A DNA stretch of 64,000 bases from DATFVA01 sp963774455 (GTDB taxonomy: Bacteria > Bacteroidota > Ignavibacteria > Ignavibacteriales > Ignavibacteriaceae): the NCBI GenBank assembly GCA_963774455.1, contig CAVZFD010000005.1:1-64000 (forward strand). Reading direction: 5' to 3'. Shown piece by piece: positions 7,924-15,643 of this stretch. The translations under genes were made by a program, and so were the position numbers. The stretch's first letter is position 1. Every line of letters begins with the position of its first letter. Below the pieces are notes generated by a model. That model was given only the letters and a program-made list of their open reading frames with translations, had not been told where the DNA came from and did no database searches.

Positions 7924-8962
7924 CTAAAAGAACATTTTTGCCACACGGAGGATTCCCTGTTTCCAGGGCACACGGTGCGAAACGCCGCTTTGATTCTTAA
8001 ATTCATCAAAATGTTTCAGGTACCATTGGTAGTTACGGACGAGTGCATCCTTATTTGAATACTTCGGCTTATAGCCCAATTTGGTTTCTGCTTTTTCGAT
8101 AGACACAAACGAATCTTTTGAGGCCGTCTCATAGACCCATTTATAGAGAGGCGAAAGATTAAGAGCTTCAAGAATTCTGAGGGTCCATATCACAGGCTTT
8201 TCGGGGAGTCCCACGATTTTTTTATTAAAACCCGCAGTATCGAGAACCGCCTGGTAGTCATCTCTCATCGTAGTATATTCTTTTGCACCAATATTGAACG
8301 TATCATTCGCCTTTTCTTCAGGAAGCGTTGCGCACAAATAAATGGCATCGCAGAGATCTTCGACATCAAGGAGCTGGTAGCGGTTTTTTCCATTACCTAT
8401 CATAGGGAAGCCCTTGCCGTCCTTTGCCCAGTCGTACAGAAGATCAAATACACCAAGGCGTTCGGGACCAATAAATGACTTTGGTCTCAGAATCGGCACG
8501 CACATTCCTTTACTTCTATATTTAAGGCACTCTTCTTCCGCTTTTATCTTTGCCTTACCGTATGGTCCCACGCCGTCCAATTTATCATCTTCTCTGAGAG
8601 GATGATGGTCGGGTATTCCATAAACCGCGGTAGATGAGATATGAATAAATCTTTTTACTTTCCGGGCAGACGCCTCCTCAAGCAGATTCCGGGTACCTTC
8701 TATATCGGTTGAAAAGATATCTTCGGGCTTATAGAGAGGCAAAGCTGCGGCAGTGTGAACGACCACATCCACTCCCTCCATTGCTTTGCTGCACATCGCT
8801 CTTATTTCTGATATCTCCTTTAATCGCTGTAATTTTGTTGTTCATGTCGGGATAATCGAATCCGACGATATCCAGAGAAACAATCTGTTCCCCCCGCGAG
8901 TGTAAATGCCGTATGAGGTTAATACCGAGGAATCCGGCACCGCCGGTGACAAGAAATTTCAT
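7924..8962 (-). pseudogene. NAD-dependent epimerase/dehydratase (extended SDR) broken by a single-base frameshift
   Basis: Two overlapping minus-strand frames encode one protein. The N-terminal part (8962 to about 8789) has the NAD-binding TGGAGFLG and ends GDIRNKSDVQ; the rest (about 8787 to 7924) continues KAMEGVDVVVHTAAALP, then SSTAVYG, PYGKAKIKAEEE, RPKSFIGPERLGVFD and a normal C terminus. Removing one base (the G at 8788 on the plus strand) joins them into a seamless protein of about 345 residues. All SDR elements (Gly-rich loop, catalytic Ser and YxxxK as YGKAK) are otherwise intact, so either the gene broke very recently or the base is a sequencing error. Substrate is unknown; nucleotide-sugar type is likely. 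Confidence 0.85.
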
Positions 8963-9557
8963 TCATTTATCCGAATTTTTGAAAATAACTATCAAAACTA
9001 ACAAAAATGAAAGAACGCTTCAACAGAAATTGTCCCGTCATTGCACGCGAGTCTCTTTGTCCTGTCATTGCGCGCGAGTCCTCGAGCAAAGCAATCCCCC
9101 TCTTTATCCTGTCATTGCGAGCGAGTCCTCGAGCGAAGCAATCCCTTCTTTATCCCGTCTTGTACGCGAGTCTCTTTGTCCCGTCATTGCGAGCGAGTCC
9201 TCGAGCGAAGCAATCCCTTCTTTGTCCCGTCGTTGTACGCGAGTCTCTTTGTCCTGTCATTGCGCGAGCGAGCAAAGCAATCCCTTCTTTATCCCATCTT
9301 TGTCCTCGAGCAAAGCAATCCCCTCTTTGTCCCGTCATTGCGAGCGAGTCCTCGAGCGAAGCAATCCCTTCTTTATCCCATCTTTGTCCTCGAGCAAAGC
9401 AATCCTCTTCCCTCAACTCGTCATTGGCGGCTTTTTATGTGGGGACCCGGTCCCGGAGAGGATTATGTATTGCCGCAGCGTGTGGCCGGGAACTCAGGGG
9501 TCATTATGCGGAGCGGGAATATCTTGAAAAGGAATCACCATTAACTTAAGTTCCATT
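8963..9557. other. 595-bp divergent gap, mostly repeat
   Basis: Apart from the array at 9037-9405 it has a GC-rich tail (9420-9520) containing GTGGGGACCCGGTCCCGGAG, with local inverted repeats, then the leader of the plus-strand gene at 9558. I see no gene and no clear promoter. Confidence 0.5.
9037..9405. repeat. array of about seven GTCATTGCGAGCGAGTCCTCGAGCGAAGCAATCCC units
   Basis: Units start with GTCATTGCGAGCGAGTCC, go through TCGAGCGAAGCAATCCC and end TTCTTTATCCC; several are cut short or joined to GTACGCGAGTCTCTTTGTCC fragments. The consensus belongs to a widespread type of dispersed bacterial repeat that often lies between genes. It makes three overlapping open frames on the plus strand and one on the minus strand, none of them genes. 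It lies between the diverging epimerase gene and the TonB-like protein gene. Confidence 0.9.
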
Positions 9558-10322
9558 ATGGATCTGAATTTAAAAACAGGAAAGCAGGATTACCCGGTAC
9601 TGGGATTTTCTATGTCGCTGCTCCTTCATACTTTAATATTCACCGCTGCAGCGCTGATAATGAATTCAACGCTGGATGAGTCAAAGATAGGGTCTGCATA
9701 CGTACAAATAAGGACAATGGAATCACAGTCAGAACCGCAGCAGCTTGAACCGGAAAAAGCGGAAAAAACGGAGAAGCAGGAAGTGACAGAAGAGGAGACG
9801 GCAGAAAAGGTAAACCCGGTTGAGGAAAACAAATCTGTTCCCGAAAATAAATCAGAGGCGGCTTCGAACGAAGCAGTTTTTTATGATTTCTCAAATACCG
9901 CGGCTGATACAACGGGACTAGCCCAGGTATATAAAGAAAGCACGCTGGATGTCACTCTGAAATACCCGGCAGGATGGACGTACCTTGATCAGAATGTAAA
10001 AAACACTCTGGACGGAGTTACATTCTGGACAACGTTAACAAAATACAATCCGCCGCCGTATGTGCACATCGAGGTAAAGGATAAGGATTTATTTAACCCC
10101 AAACGCTTCAGGCACAGTTACAGGACAAGGAATTACACTGCTTATTACAACGAGCCGGAAGAGCTTTCAGGACAAATCAATCAAATTATTTATATTAGAA
10201 CGAACACTGAAAAAGATTTTAGTCTGAAACTCATTATGAAAGGCAAAGAAGCCTTTAAAAGTTTTCAGCCCGTATTCTTCGGAATGGTGAAATCATTTAA
10301 ATATGGAGATCAATTCTTTTAA
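9558..10322 (+). CDS. membrane-anchored periplasmic protein with TonB-like N terminus, function unknown
   Basis: A 254-residue protein. One N-terminal membrane anchor (about 14-36, VLGFSMSLLLHTLIFTAAAL) resembles the TonB/GspC-type anchor. Residues about 55-105 are a Glu/Lys/Pro-rich linker. The C-terminal 135 residues, beginning LDVTLKYPAGWTYLDQNV, have the YPxGW start of PsbP/MOG1-like ligand-binding domains that follow a lipoprotein or anchor. The N terminus is inside and the domain faces the periplasm. The next gene (22 bp on) encodes a secreted DUF4412 protein, so they may be co-transcribed. No partner ExbB/ExbD is present. Confidence 0.7.
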   Translation: MDLNLKTGKQDYPVLGFSMSLLLHTLIFTAAALIMNSTLDESKIGSAYVQIRTMESQSEPQQLEPEKAEKTEKQEVTEEETAEKVNPVEENKSVPENKSEAASNEAVFYDFSNTAADTTGLAQVYKESTLDVTLKYPAGWTYLDQNVKNTLDGVTFWTTLTKYNPPPYVHIEVKDKDLFNPKRFRHSYRTRNYTAYYNEPEELSGQINQIIYIRTNTEKDFSLKLIMKGKEAFKSFQPVFFGMVKSFKYGDQFF

Positions 10323-10343
10323 TAAATTAAAGTAGGAGGATCT

Positions 10344-10991
10344 ATGAAACTAAGAAACCTGTCAATATTCTTTTTATTATTCGCGGCCATCCTGGTTCTG
10401 CCCGGTAAAACCTATTCCCAGGATCAGTTTGAAGGCAAAGTTACATTCAATATTTACGAAAGCGGTAAGAGCCATACAATGCAGTACTTTGTAAAAGGCA
10501 GTAAGATTCGTTTCGATGCCAATGAGGAGGGGCACGAAGGACAGATAATAATGGATCATTCAGCCAAACAATTTATGGTAATAATGCCGCAGCAGAAAAT
10601 GTATATGACGATGGCCATGCCGGATATGAAGGATAAGAGCAACAGTTCAGGGAGCGATGGTGAAAAGGGTGATTTTGTTAAGACCGGCGAAACCAAGAAT
10701 ATTCTCGGTTATACAGCTGAAAAATGGACTTACAAAGACGGAGAAGATCAGGATGTTGCATGGATGACAAAAGACATCGGCGGATTCGAGCTGTTCGCTG
10801 ACCCTACACAGCAGAATCAGCCGCAATGGCAGAAGGATCTGCAGGCCGAGGGATATTTCCCGCTGCTGGTTTATGAAAATGGCGACAAAGTATTTGAAGT
10901 AACCAATATTGATAAAAAATCTGTCGATGCTTCTTTGTTTGAACCACCGGCTGGATTTCAGAAGATGGAAATGCCTGCTACCCAGAAATAA
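10344..10991 (+). CDS. secreted DUF4412 domain protein
   Basis: A 215-residue protein with a signal peptide (hydrophobic 8-22, cleavage after TYS, mature QDQFEGKVTF). The body fits DUF4412: FEGKVTFNIYESGKS at the mature start, VKGSKIRFDANEE, a Met-rich stretch around MPQQKMYMTMAMPDMKD, then ILGYTAEKWTYKDG and GGFELF. The family is common in Bacteroidota and related groups, exported, of unknown function; the fold is probably LolA/outer-membrane-lipoprotein-carrier-like. A strong AGGAGG site precedes the ATG. The Met-rich segment could bind copper, but this is only a thought from composition. Confidence 0.8.
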   Translation: MKLRNLSIFFLLFAAILVLPGKTYSQDQFEGKVTFNIYESGKSHTMQYFVKGSKIRFDANEEGHEGQIIMDHSAKQFMVIMPQQKMYMTMAMPDMKDKSNSSGSDGEKGDFVKTGETKNILGYTAEKWTYKDGEDQDVAWMTKDIGGFELFADPTQQNQPQWQKDLQAEGYFPLLVYENGDKVFEVTNIDKKSVDASLFEPPAGFQKMEMPATQK

Positions 10992-11034
10992 TATTTAATA
11001 TTTTAGTGGTATTTTAGATCGGCAATTTGAAATT

Positions 11035-11058
11035 CCCCTCCCGTATCAGAGGGAGGGG
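11035..11058 (+). terminator. GC-rich hairpin after the DUF4412 gene
   Basis: CCCCTCCC (11035-11042) and GGGAGGGG (11051-11058) form a perfect 8-bp stem with an 8-nt loop, 44 bp after the DUF4412 stop codon. There is no U-tract, so it is a weak terminator candidate or a transcript-end stabiliser. Confidence 0.45.
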
Positions 11059-11074
11059 ATGTGATCAAAAAGTA

Positions 11075-11223
11075 TGACAATTTTGTCAGTTCCACGTGAT
11101 GTTTCACCAGTTCCGCAAATACTACATAAATACCGGATGCTTACCACATGCCTACCAGATTCTGATAAAGCAGACACTTCAAAAATAAGTATGACAGTTT
11201 TGTCAGTCTTATGAAACGTTTCA
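11075..11223. promoter_or_regulatory. two copies of a composite palindromic site upstream of rplM
   Basis: TGACAATTTTGTCA (11075-11088) and TGACAGTTTTGTCA (11192-11205) are 14-bp palindromes inside a longer shared block AGTATGACA-TTTTGTCAGT. Each is followed within about 10 bp by a second palindrome: GTGATGTTTCAC (11096-11107) and the perfect TGAAACGTTTCA (11212-11223). The repeats are 117 bp apart. Such spacing and symmetry fit paired binding sites for dimeric regulators; the regulator is unknown. Confidence 0.5.
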
Positions 11224-11310
11224 CGGTCTTGGCATCAGATAAACATTTCCCGGCAAACCCGGCATCAGAAACTTTCAACAGTAATTTATTTCAGTACCCT
11301 TCGATAAATC

Positions 11311-11339
11311 TTGACTTTTTTTCGTATTAAGATTAAATT
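11311..11339 (+). promoter_or_regulatory. sigma-70-like promoter of rplM-rpsI
   Basis: TTGACT (11311-11316), a 17-bp spacer and TAAATT (11334-11339) lie about 45 bp before the rplM start. The second rRNA promoter in this window has the same TAAATT -10 and 17-bp spacing. Confidence 0.5.
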
Positions 11340-11384
11340 TCCTCTCTTTATTAGAAATGATTTCAGGTTTCGGAGGAAAATAAC

Positions 11385-11834
11385 GTGAAACAGGAGAAAA
11401 TGACGCGTTTTATCAGTACAGAAGACGCCGATAGAAAATGGTACATTGTGGATGCTACCGACCAGGTGCTTGGAAGACTGGCTACAAGAGTAGCAAGAAT
11501 AATTCGTGGTAAGAACAAACCTATCTTCACCCCCAATGCTGACACCGGCGATTTCGTTGTAGTTATCAACGCCGATAAAGTTAAGGTTACCGGTAAGAGA
11601 GAAATACTTAAAACTTATTCTCATCACTCAGGTTATCCAGGCGGGTTAAAGACAAGGACATTTGAAGAGTTGATGGCAAAAAAACCTGAATTTGTTATTG
11701 AAAATGCCGTAAAAGGTATGCTCCCCAAAAACAGGCTTGGAAAAAAGCTTATTAAGAAATTAAAAGTTTATGCCGGAGAGTCTCATCCCCACCAGGCTCA
11801 GAAGCCTGAAACAATCAGTTTAACGGAGAAATAA
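11385..11834 (+). CDS. rplM: 50S ribosomal protein L13
   Basis: A 149-residue protein of normal L13 length. RKWYIVDATDQVLGRLATRVA, GDFVVVINADKVKVTG and the motif YSHHSGYPGGLK (about residues 73-84) are typical of this large-subunit protein, which binds 23S domain II early in assembly. I keep the GTG start because GGAGGA lies 6 bp upstream; the ATG six codons on has an AGGAG only 3 bp away. The gene ends in ATAATG, sharing its final base with the rpsI start. Confidence 0.97.
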   Translation: MKQEKMTRFISTEDADRKWYIVDATDQVLGRLATRVARIIRGKNKPIFTPNADTGDFVVVINADKVKVTGKREILKTYSHHSGYPGGLKTRTFEELMAKKPEFVIENAVKGMLPKNRLGKKLIKKLKVYAGESHPHQAQKPETISLTEK

Positions 11835-12220
11835 TGACTGATACTATTTATATAGGAAGAAGAAAAACATCGGTTGCCAGAGTAATTCTGAGAAACGGGA
11901 ACGGTAAAATTACTATTAACGGAAAAGAATTTGAGCAGGCCTTTCCCCAGCTCCTCAGCAGGGAAGATATACTCAACCCCTTCAAGATTACCGAAACAGT
12001 AGGAAACTATGATGTACTGGTAAAGGTTCAGGGAGGCGGTACTACGGGTCAGGCTCAGGCAATAAGACTTGGAATAGCAAGAGCTCTGATAGTAATAAAT
12101 CCGGACTTTCGTCCTGCTCTTAAAGCCGAAGGATTCTTAACAAGGGATCCGAGAATGGTTGAGCGTAAGAAATACGGCAGGCCGAAAGCAAGAAAAAGAT
12201 TCCAATTCTCTAAGAGATAA
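11834..12220 (+). CDS. rpsI: 30S ribosomal protein S9
   Basis: A 128-residue S9 protein: IGRRKTSVARVILRNG at the start, VKVQGGGTTGQAQAIRLGIARAL in the middle and the C-terminal FLTRDPRMVERKKYG...RKRFQFSKR, whose final KR touches the P-site tRNA. It overlaps rplM by one base, the usual L13-S9 pair, so translation is likely coupled. Confidence 0.98.
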   Translation: MTDTIYIGRRKTSVARVILRNGNGKITINGKEFEQAFPQLLSREDILNPFKITETVGNYDVLVKVQGGGTTGQAQAIRLGIARALIVINPDFRPALKAEGFLTRDPRMVERKKYGRPKARKRFQFSKR

Positions 12221-12232
12221 ATTTTGGACAGT

Positions 12233-12257
12233 ACTTACACTTCTTTGTGAAGTGTAA
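12233..12257 (+). terminator. hairpin after rpsI
   Basis: TTACACTTC and GAAGTGTAA form a perfect 9-bp stem with a 5-nt loop shortly after the rpsI stop. No T run follows, so it may be an attenuator or a transcript-end structure rather than a strong intrinsic terminator. Confidence 0.45.
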
Positions 12258-12297
12258 ACAATTAGTTAATTAATCAATAACAATACATACTTTCCGA

Positions 12298-12336
12298 TTT
12301 GCCTCCTGTGTCCCATTTGCAGGGATGAAGGGCAAA
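12298..12336 (+). promoter_or_regulatory. candidate structured leader of rpsB
   Basis: TTTGCC (12298-12303) pairs with GGCAAA (12331-12336), enclosing TCCC (12311-12314) paired with GGGA (12322-12325) and an asymmetric internal loop. It ends 49 bp before the rpsB start. Ribosomal protein S2 often represses its own mRNA through a leader; whether this is one is inferred. Confidence 0.35.
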
Positions 12337-12385
12337 GATGAGGAAAGTAGAAGTTCCCGGAGACGGGATAAAAACAGGAGACAAT

Positions 12386-13168
12386 ATGCAAAAGCTGGAT
12401 CTAACACAGCTCATAGAAGCTGGTGCACACTTCGGACACTTAACACGCCGCTGGAACCCAAAAATGAAGCCCTACATCTTCATGGAGAAGAACGGGATTC
12501 ACATTATCGATTTGAAAAAAACTCAGAGTATGCTGGTTTCCGCAGCCGATAACCTTTCACACCTGGTCGGCGATGGTAAGAAAGTTCTCTTCGTCGGTAC
12601 GAAGAAACAGGCTAAGAACGTAATTGAGAGTGAAGCTAAACGCTGCGATATGAACTGGGTAAGTGAAAGATGGCTTGGCGGTATGCTTACCAATTTCGCT
12701 ACCATCAGGAAGAGCGTTAAGAGACTTAATAATATAGAGAAACAGGAAACCGACGGAACGTTTGATAAGATTACGAAGAAAGAAAGACTTTTTTTAACAC
12801 GTGAAAAAGATAAACTGAAAAAAGTACTTGAAGGCGTTGAATCGATGAACAGGCTGCCAGGTGCCCTTTTCGTAGTTGATATCAAGAAGGAATCGATTGC
12901 AGTAAAAGAGGCCCTTCGCCTCAATATCCCGGTATTCGCCATAGTTGATACCAACTGCGATCCCGACCCGATTAATTACATAGTACCTGCTAATGACGAC
13001 GCCGTGAATACTATAGAACTTGTTGTGAAATTTATGTCTGATGCTGTGATTGAAGGTGTTGCGAAAGCCAAAGAACAGAAAGCAGAAGAAGCTGCTGAAA
13101 GAGAGAGAGTTAAAAAGGAAAAAGAACAGGAGTCTTCCGTTGAAAAGGAAGGATCTGTTTCTAAATAA
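12386..13168 (+). CDS. rpsB: 30S ribosomal protein S2
   Basis: A 260-residue S2 protein starting at the ATG at 12386 (MQKLDLTQLIEAGAHFGH), with AGGAG 6 bp upstream; an ATG at 12338 would add 16 residues not typical of S2. Family motifs: HFGHLTRRWNPKM, YIFMEKNGIHIIDL, FVGTKKQA, ERWLGGMLTNF, MNRLPGALFVVDIKKE and DTNCDPDPINYIVPANDDA. The C-terminal 35 residues are a charged Lys/Glu tail. tsf follows 23 bp on, the common rpsB-tsf operon. Confidence 0.97.
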   Translation: MQKLDLTQLIEAGAHFGHLTRRWNPKMKPYIFMEKNGIHIIDLKKTQSMLVSAADNLSHLVGDGKKVLFVGTKKQAKNVIESEAKRCDMNWVSERWLGGMLTNFATIRKSVKRLNNIEKQETDGTFDKITKKERLFLTREKDKLKKVLEGVESMNRLPGALFVVDIKKESIAVKEALRLNIPVFAIVDTNCDPDPINYIVPANDDAVNTIELVVKFMSDAVIEGVAKAKEQKAEEAAERERVKKEKEQESSVEKEGSVSK

Positions 13169-13191
13169 TTTAATTGAAAGGGAATTTTGAA

Positions 13192-14049
13192 ATGACAGTT
13201 ACCGCTCAACAGGTAAATGAATTAAGACAAAAAACCGGCTCCGGGATGATGGACTGCAAGAAGGCCCTGATTGAGGCTGAAGGCGATATGCAGAAAGCCA
13301 TTGAAATCCTCAGGAAGAAGGGGCAGGCCGTAGCCACTAAAAGAGCTGAGAAGACTGCCGGTGAAGGACTTGTGTTAACAAGGATAGCCAATGATAAAAA
13401 ATCAGGTGTTATCGTGGAAGTTAACTGCGAGACAGATTTTGTAGCTAACAGCGAAGACTTTGTAAACTTTGCAAAAATGGCTGTTGAAAAAGCTGCTGCC
13501 ACAATGCCTGCTTCCCCGAATGAACTCATTGAGAAGAATAATGATATAAAGAATACGCTTCACGACGTTATGGGAAAGGTCGGCGAGAAAATCGAGATCT
13601 CACGTCTTGCCGCAGAAAAATCTGATAATGGTATTATCGTGGATTATATTCATCCGGGCTCGAAGCTTGCGGTTATAGTCGTCTTCAACAACGCGGCCGG
13701 GCATGCTGATGCCCTTGCAGCATTAGGCAAGGATATTGCGATGCAGGTAGCTGCAATGAGACCGATCTGTGTTTACAGGGAGGAAGTTCCGAAAGACCTG
13801 ATTGAAAAAGAGATAGAGATTTACAAGGAAGTTGCCCGCAAGGAAGGCAAACCTGAACCGATACTTGAAAAAATAGCATTGGGTAAGCTGAACAAGTATT
13901 ACCAGGAAAATTGCCTCTATGAACAGGCTTACATCAAGGACAACGCCAAATCTGTAGGCGACTTACTGAAGGAATTCAATTCCAGGAATAATTCCGATGT
14001 TAAGATAGATCATTTCCGGAGATTTCATCTTGGTGATGAAACCAAATAA
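13192..14049 (+). CDS. tsf: translation elongation factor Ts
   Basis: A 285-residue EF-Ts, the exchange factor that releases GDP from EF-Tu. The N-terminal UBA-like region VNELRQKTGSGMMDCKKALIE and the key TDFVAN motif in the core are intact, as is MQVAAMRP. I start it at the ATG at 13192 (MTVTAQQVNELR) rather than an earlier in-frame codon at 13174. The gene is followed by a strong intrinsic terminator at 14070-14097. Confidence 0.97.
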   Translation: MTVTAQQVNELRQKTGSGMMDCKKALIEAEGDMQKAIEILRKKGQAVATKRAEKTAGEGLVLTRIANDKKSGVIVEVNCETDFVANSEDFVNFAKMAVEKAAATMPASPNELIEKNNDIKNTLHDVMGKVGEKIEISRLAAEKSDNGIIVDYIHPGSKLAVIVVFNNAAGHADALAALGKDIAMQVAAMRPICVYREEVPKDLIEKEIEIYKEVARKEGKPEPILEKIALGKLNKYYQENCLYEQAYIKDNAKSVGDLLKEFNSRNNSDVKIDHFRRFHLGDETK

Positions 14050-14069
14050 AGTTAACTAAAAGTTGAAAA

Positions 14070-14097
14070 GGTCTTAAATTATTTAAGACCTTTTTTT
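14070..14097 (+). terminator. intrinsic terminator of rpsB-tsf
   Basis: GGTCTTAAA (14070-14078) and TTTAAGACC (14082-14090) form a perfect stem with a 3-nt loop, followed by seven T. Confidence 0.9.
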
Positions 14098-14150
14098 ATA
14101 TTTAAAAGGTATTAACGGCAATTCTCCAACATAATCAGAAAGACGGGATT

Positions 14151-14891
14151 TTGACAAAGAAACTCAAATATAAAAGAATACTACTCAAGCTCAGCGGCGA
14201 ATCTTTAATGGGAGGCAAGGGATTCGGCCTGGATCATAATGTGCTGGAGTTTTTTGCCGAAGAAGTAAGAAAAGTTCATGAAAAAAATGTACAGCTTGGT
14301 ATTGTAATAGGAGGGGGCAATATATACCGCGGGTTAAGCGCGAGTGCCCAGGGAATAGACAGAGTAACCGGCGACCAGATGGGTATGCTTGCGACGATGA
14401 TTAATGCACTTGCCCTTCAGAATGCGATTGAAAAAGCAGGAATAACGACAAGGCTGATGAGTGCAATTAAAATGGAGGAGATTGCCGAGCCGTACATCCG
14501 CCGAAGAGCGATAAGACATCTTGAAAAAGGGAGAATCGTAATCCTCGGCGCAGGAACGGGACATCCGTATTTTTCAACCGATACTGCGGCTTCCCTCCGC
14601 GCAGTTGAAATTGAAGCCGATGTAATTGTAAAAGGTACCCGGGTAGACGGGGTTTTCAACTCAGACCCTGAAAAAAATCCCGATGCGGTGAAATATGAAA
14701 ACATTTCTTATCTTGACATACTGAAAAAAAACCTGCGTGTTATGGATTTAACAGCCGTCAGTCTGTGCCAGGAAAATGATCTTCCGATGGTTGTATTTAA
14801 TATGGATGTTCCCGGTAATCTGCTCAAACTTGCTGAAGGAGTGCCGATAGGAACAACAATCAACAACAATCAAATAGCTGCAGAAAAATAA
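14151..14891 (+). CDS. pyrH: UMP kinase
   Basis: A 246-residue UMP kinase of the amino-acid-kinase fold, which makes UDP from UMP. KRILLKLSGESLMG (phosphate loop), GIVIGGGNIYRG, DQMGMLATMINALAL, GAGTGHPYFSTDTAASLRA and VIVKGTRVDGVF are all typical. It begins with TTG at 14151; there is no ATG before residue 20, so the non-ATG start is well forced. frr follows 14 bp on, the common pyrH-frr pair. Confidence 0.96.
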   Translation: MTKKLKYKRILLKLSGESLMGGKGFGLDHNVLEFFAEEVRKVHEKNVQLGIVIGGGNIYRGLSASAQGIDRVTGDQMGMLATMINALALQNAIEKAGITTRLMSAIKMEEIAEPYIRRRAIRHLEKGRIVILGAGTGHPYFSTDTAASLRAVEIEADVIVKGTRVDGVFNSDPEKNPDAVKYENISYLDILKKNLRVMDLTAVSLCQENDLPMVVFNMDVPGNLLKLAEGVPIGTTINNNQIAAEK

Positions 14892-14905
14892 AAAAAGAGG
14901 ATACT

Positions 14906-15460
14906 ATGGAACAAATACTAAAAGATGCAAAGTCCAGGATGGATAAATCCATAGACTCCCTTAGAGGAGAACTTTCAAAGATCAGGTCCGGCAAAGCCAC
15001 AACTGCACTTCTGGACGGAATCAAAGTAAATTATTACGGTAATATGACACCTGTAAACCAGGTTGGCAACCTGAATGTTATGGATGCGCATACACTTTCA
15101 TTCACACCCTGGGATAAATCCATTTTGATGGCAGTCGATAAAGCTATCCTTGAAGCCAACATCGGCTTAAACCCGGTTAGTGACGGTACCAATCTTAAAA
15201 TCCCCATCCCTCCGCTTAACGAGGAAAGAAGACGGGAACTGGTTAAGCTGATAAAGAAGTTTGGCGAGGATTCGAAAGTTGCTATAAGGAATGTAAGGCG
15301 TGACGCAAATGATCATCTGAAAAGGGAAGAGAAAGATAAGAAGATTTCGGAGGATCAATTGAAAGATGCCGAGGACAGAACACAGAAGCTTACCGATGAA
15401 CACATCAAAATCATCGACGAAATATTGAAGCATAAAGAAATGGAGATAATGGAAGTCTGA
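14906..15460 (+). CDS. frr: ribosome recycling factor
   Basis: A 184-residue RRF, which with EF-G splits the post-termination ribosome. Matches include MDKSIDSLRGELSKIRSGKA, PVNQVGNLNV, GLNPVSDGTNLKIPIPPLNEERRRELVK and AIRNVRRDAND. GAGG lies upstream of the ATG. An intrinsic terminator follows. Confidence 0.97.
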   Translation: MEQILKDAKSRMDKSIDSLRGELSKIRSGKATTALLDGIKVNYYGNMTPVNQVGNLNVMDAHTLSFTPWDKSILMAVDKAILEANIGLNPVSDGTNLKIPIPPLNEERRRELVKLIKKFGEDSKVAIRNVRRDANDHLKREEKDKKISEDQLKDAEDRTQKLTDEHIKIIDEILKHKEMEIMEV

Positions 15461-15480
15461 CAGCTTTTATAAATTTATAC

Positions 15481-15507
15481 AAAAACCCGGCAGAGTCCGG
15501 GTTTTTT
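15481..15507 (+). terminator. intrinsic terminator of pyrH-frr
   Basis: AAAAACCCGG and CCGGGTTTTT pair around a 6-nt loop, ending in a T run, 20 bp after the frr stop. Confidence 0.92.
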
Positions 15508-15643
15508 ATTAATTATACGCAGCCGGCATTCTCCCTGTTATTTCCGAATCGGTCAATATCCTTTAAGAAACTAAAATATTTTCTTTTTTTTAACTAAATT
15601 TTAACATCTGATAGTTCAAGATATTCAAGAACAGCACTGTTTA

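Larger units (their letters stand above)
10992..11384. other. 393-bp gap ahead of rplM with hairpin, duplicated palindromes and promoter
   Basis: It contains a GC-rich hairpin CCCCTCCC/GGGAGGGG at 11035-11058 without a following T run, two copies of a composite palindromic block (11066-11107 and 11183-11223) and a sigma-70-like promoter close to rplM. These are listed separately. There is no coding frame. Confidence 0.6.

Noticed and set aside
3841..9405. Possible CRISPR arrays
   Set aside because: The repeat arrays have no unique spacers of even length, the units are too short or too scrambled, and no cas genes are present.
8913..9549. Three overlapping plus-strand frames and one minus-strand frame
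   Set aside because: All lie in the GTCATTGCGAG repeat array; the peptides are low-complexity repeats in several frames at once.
11224..11300. Sigma-54 promoter near the duplicated palindromes
   Set aside because: TTGGCAT and CCGGCAAACCCGGC strings occur, but none has the GG and GC elements at the required spacing.
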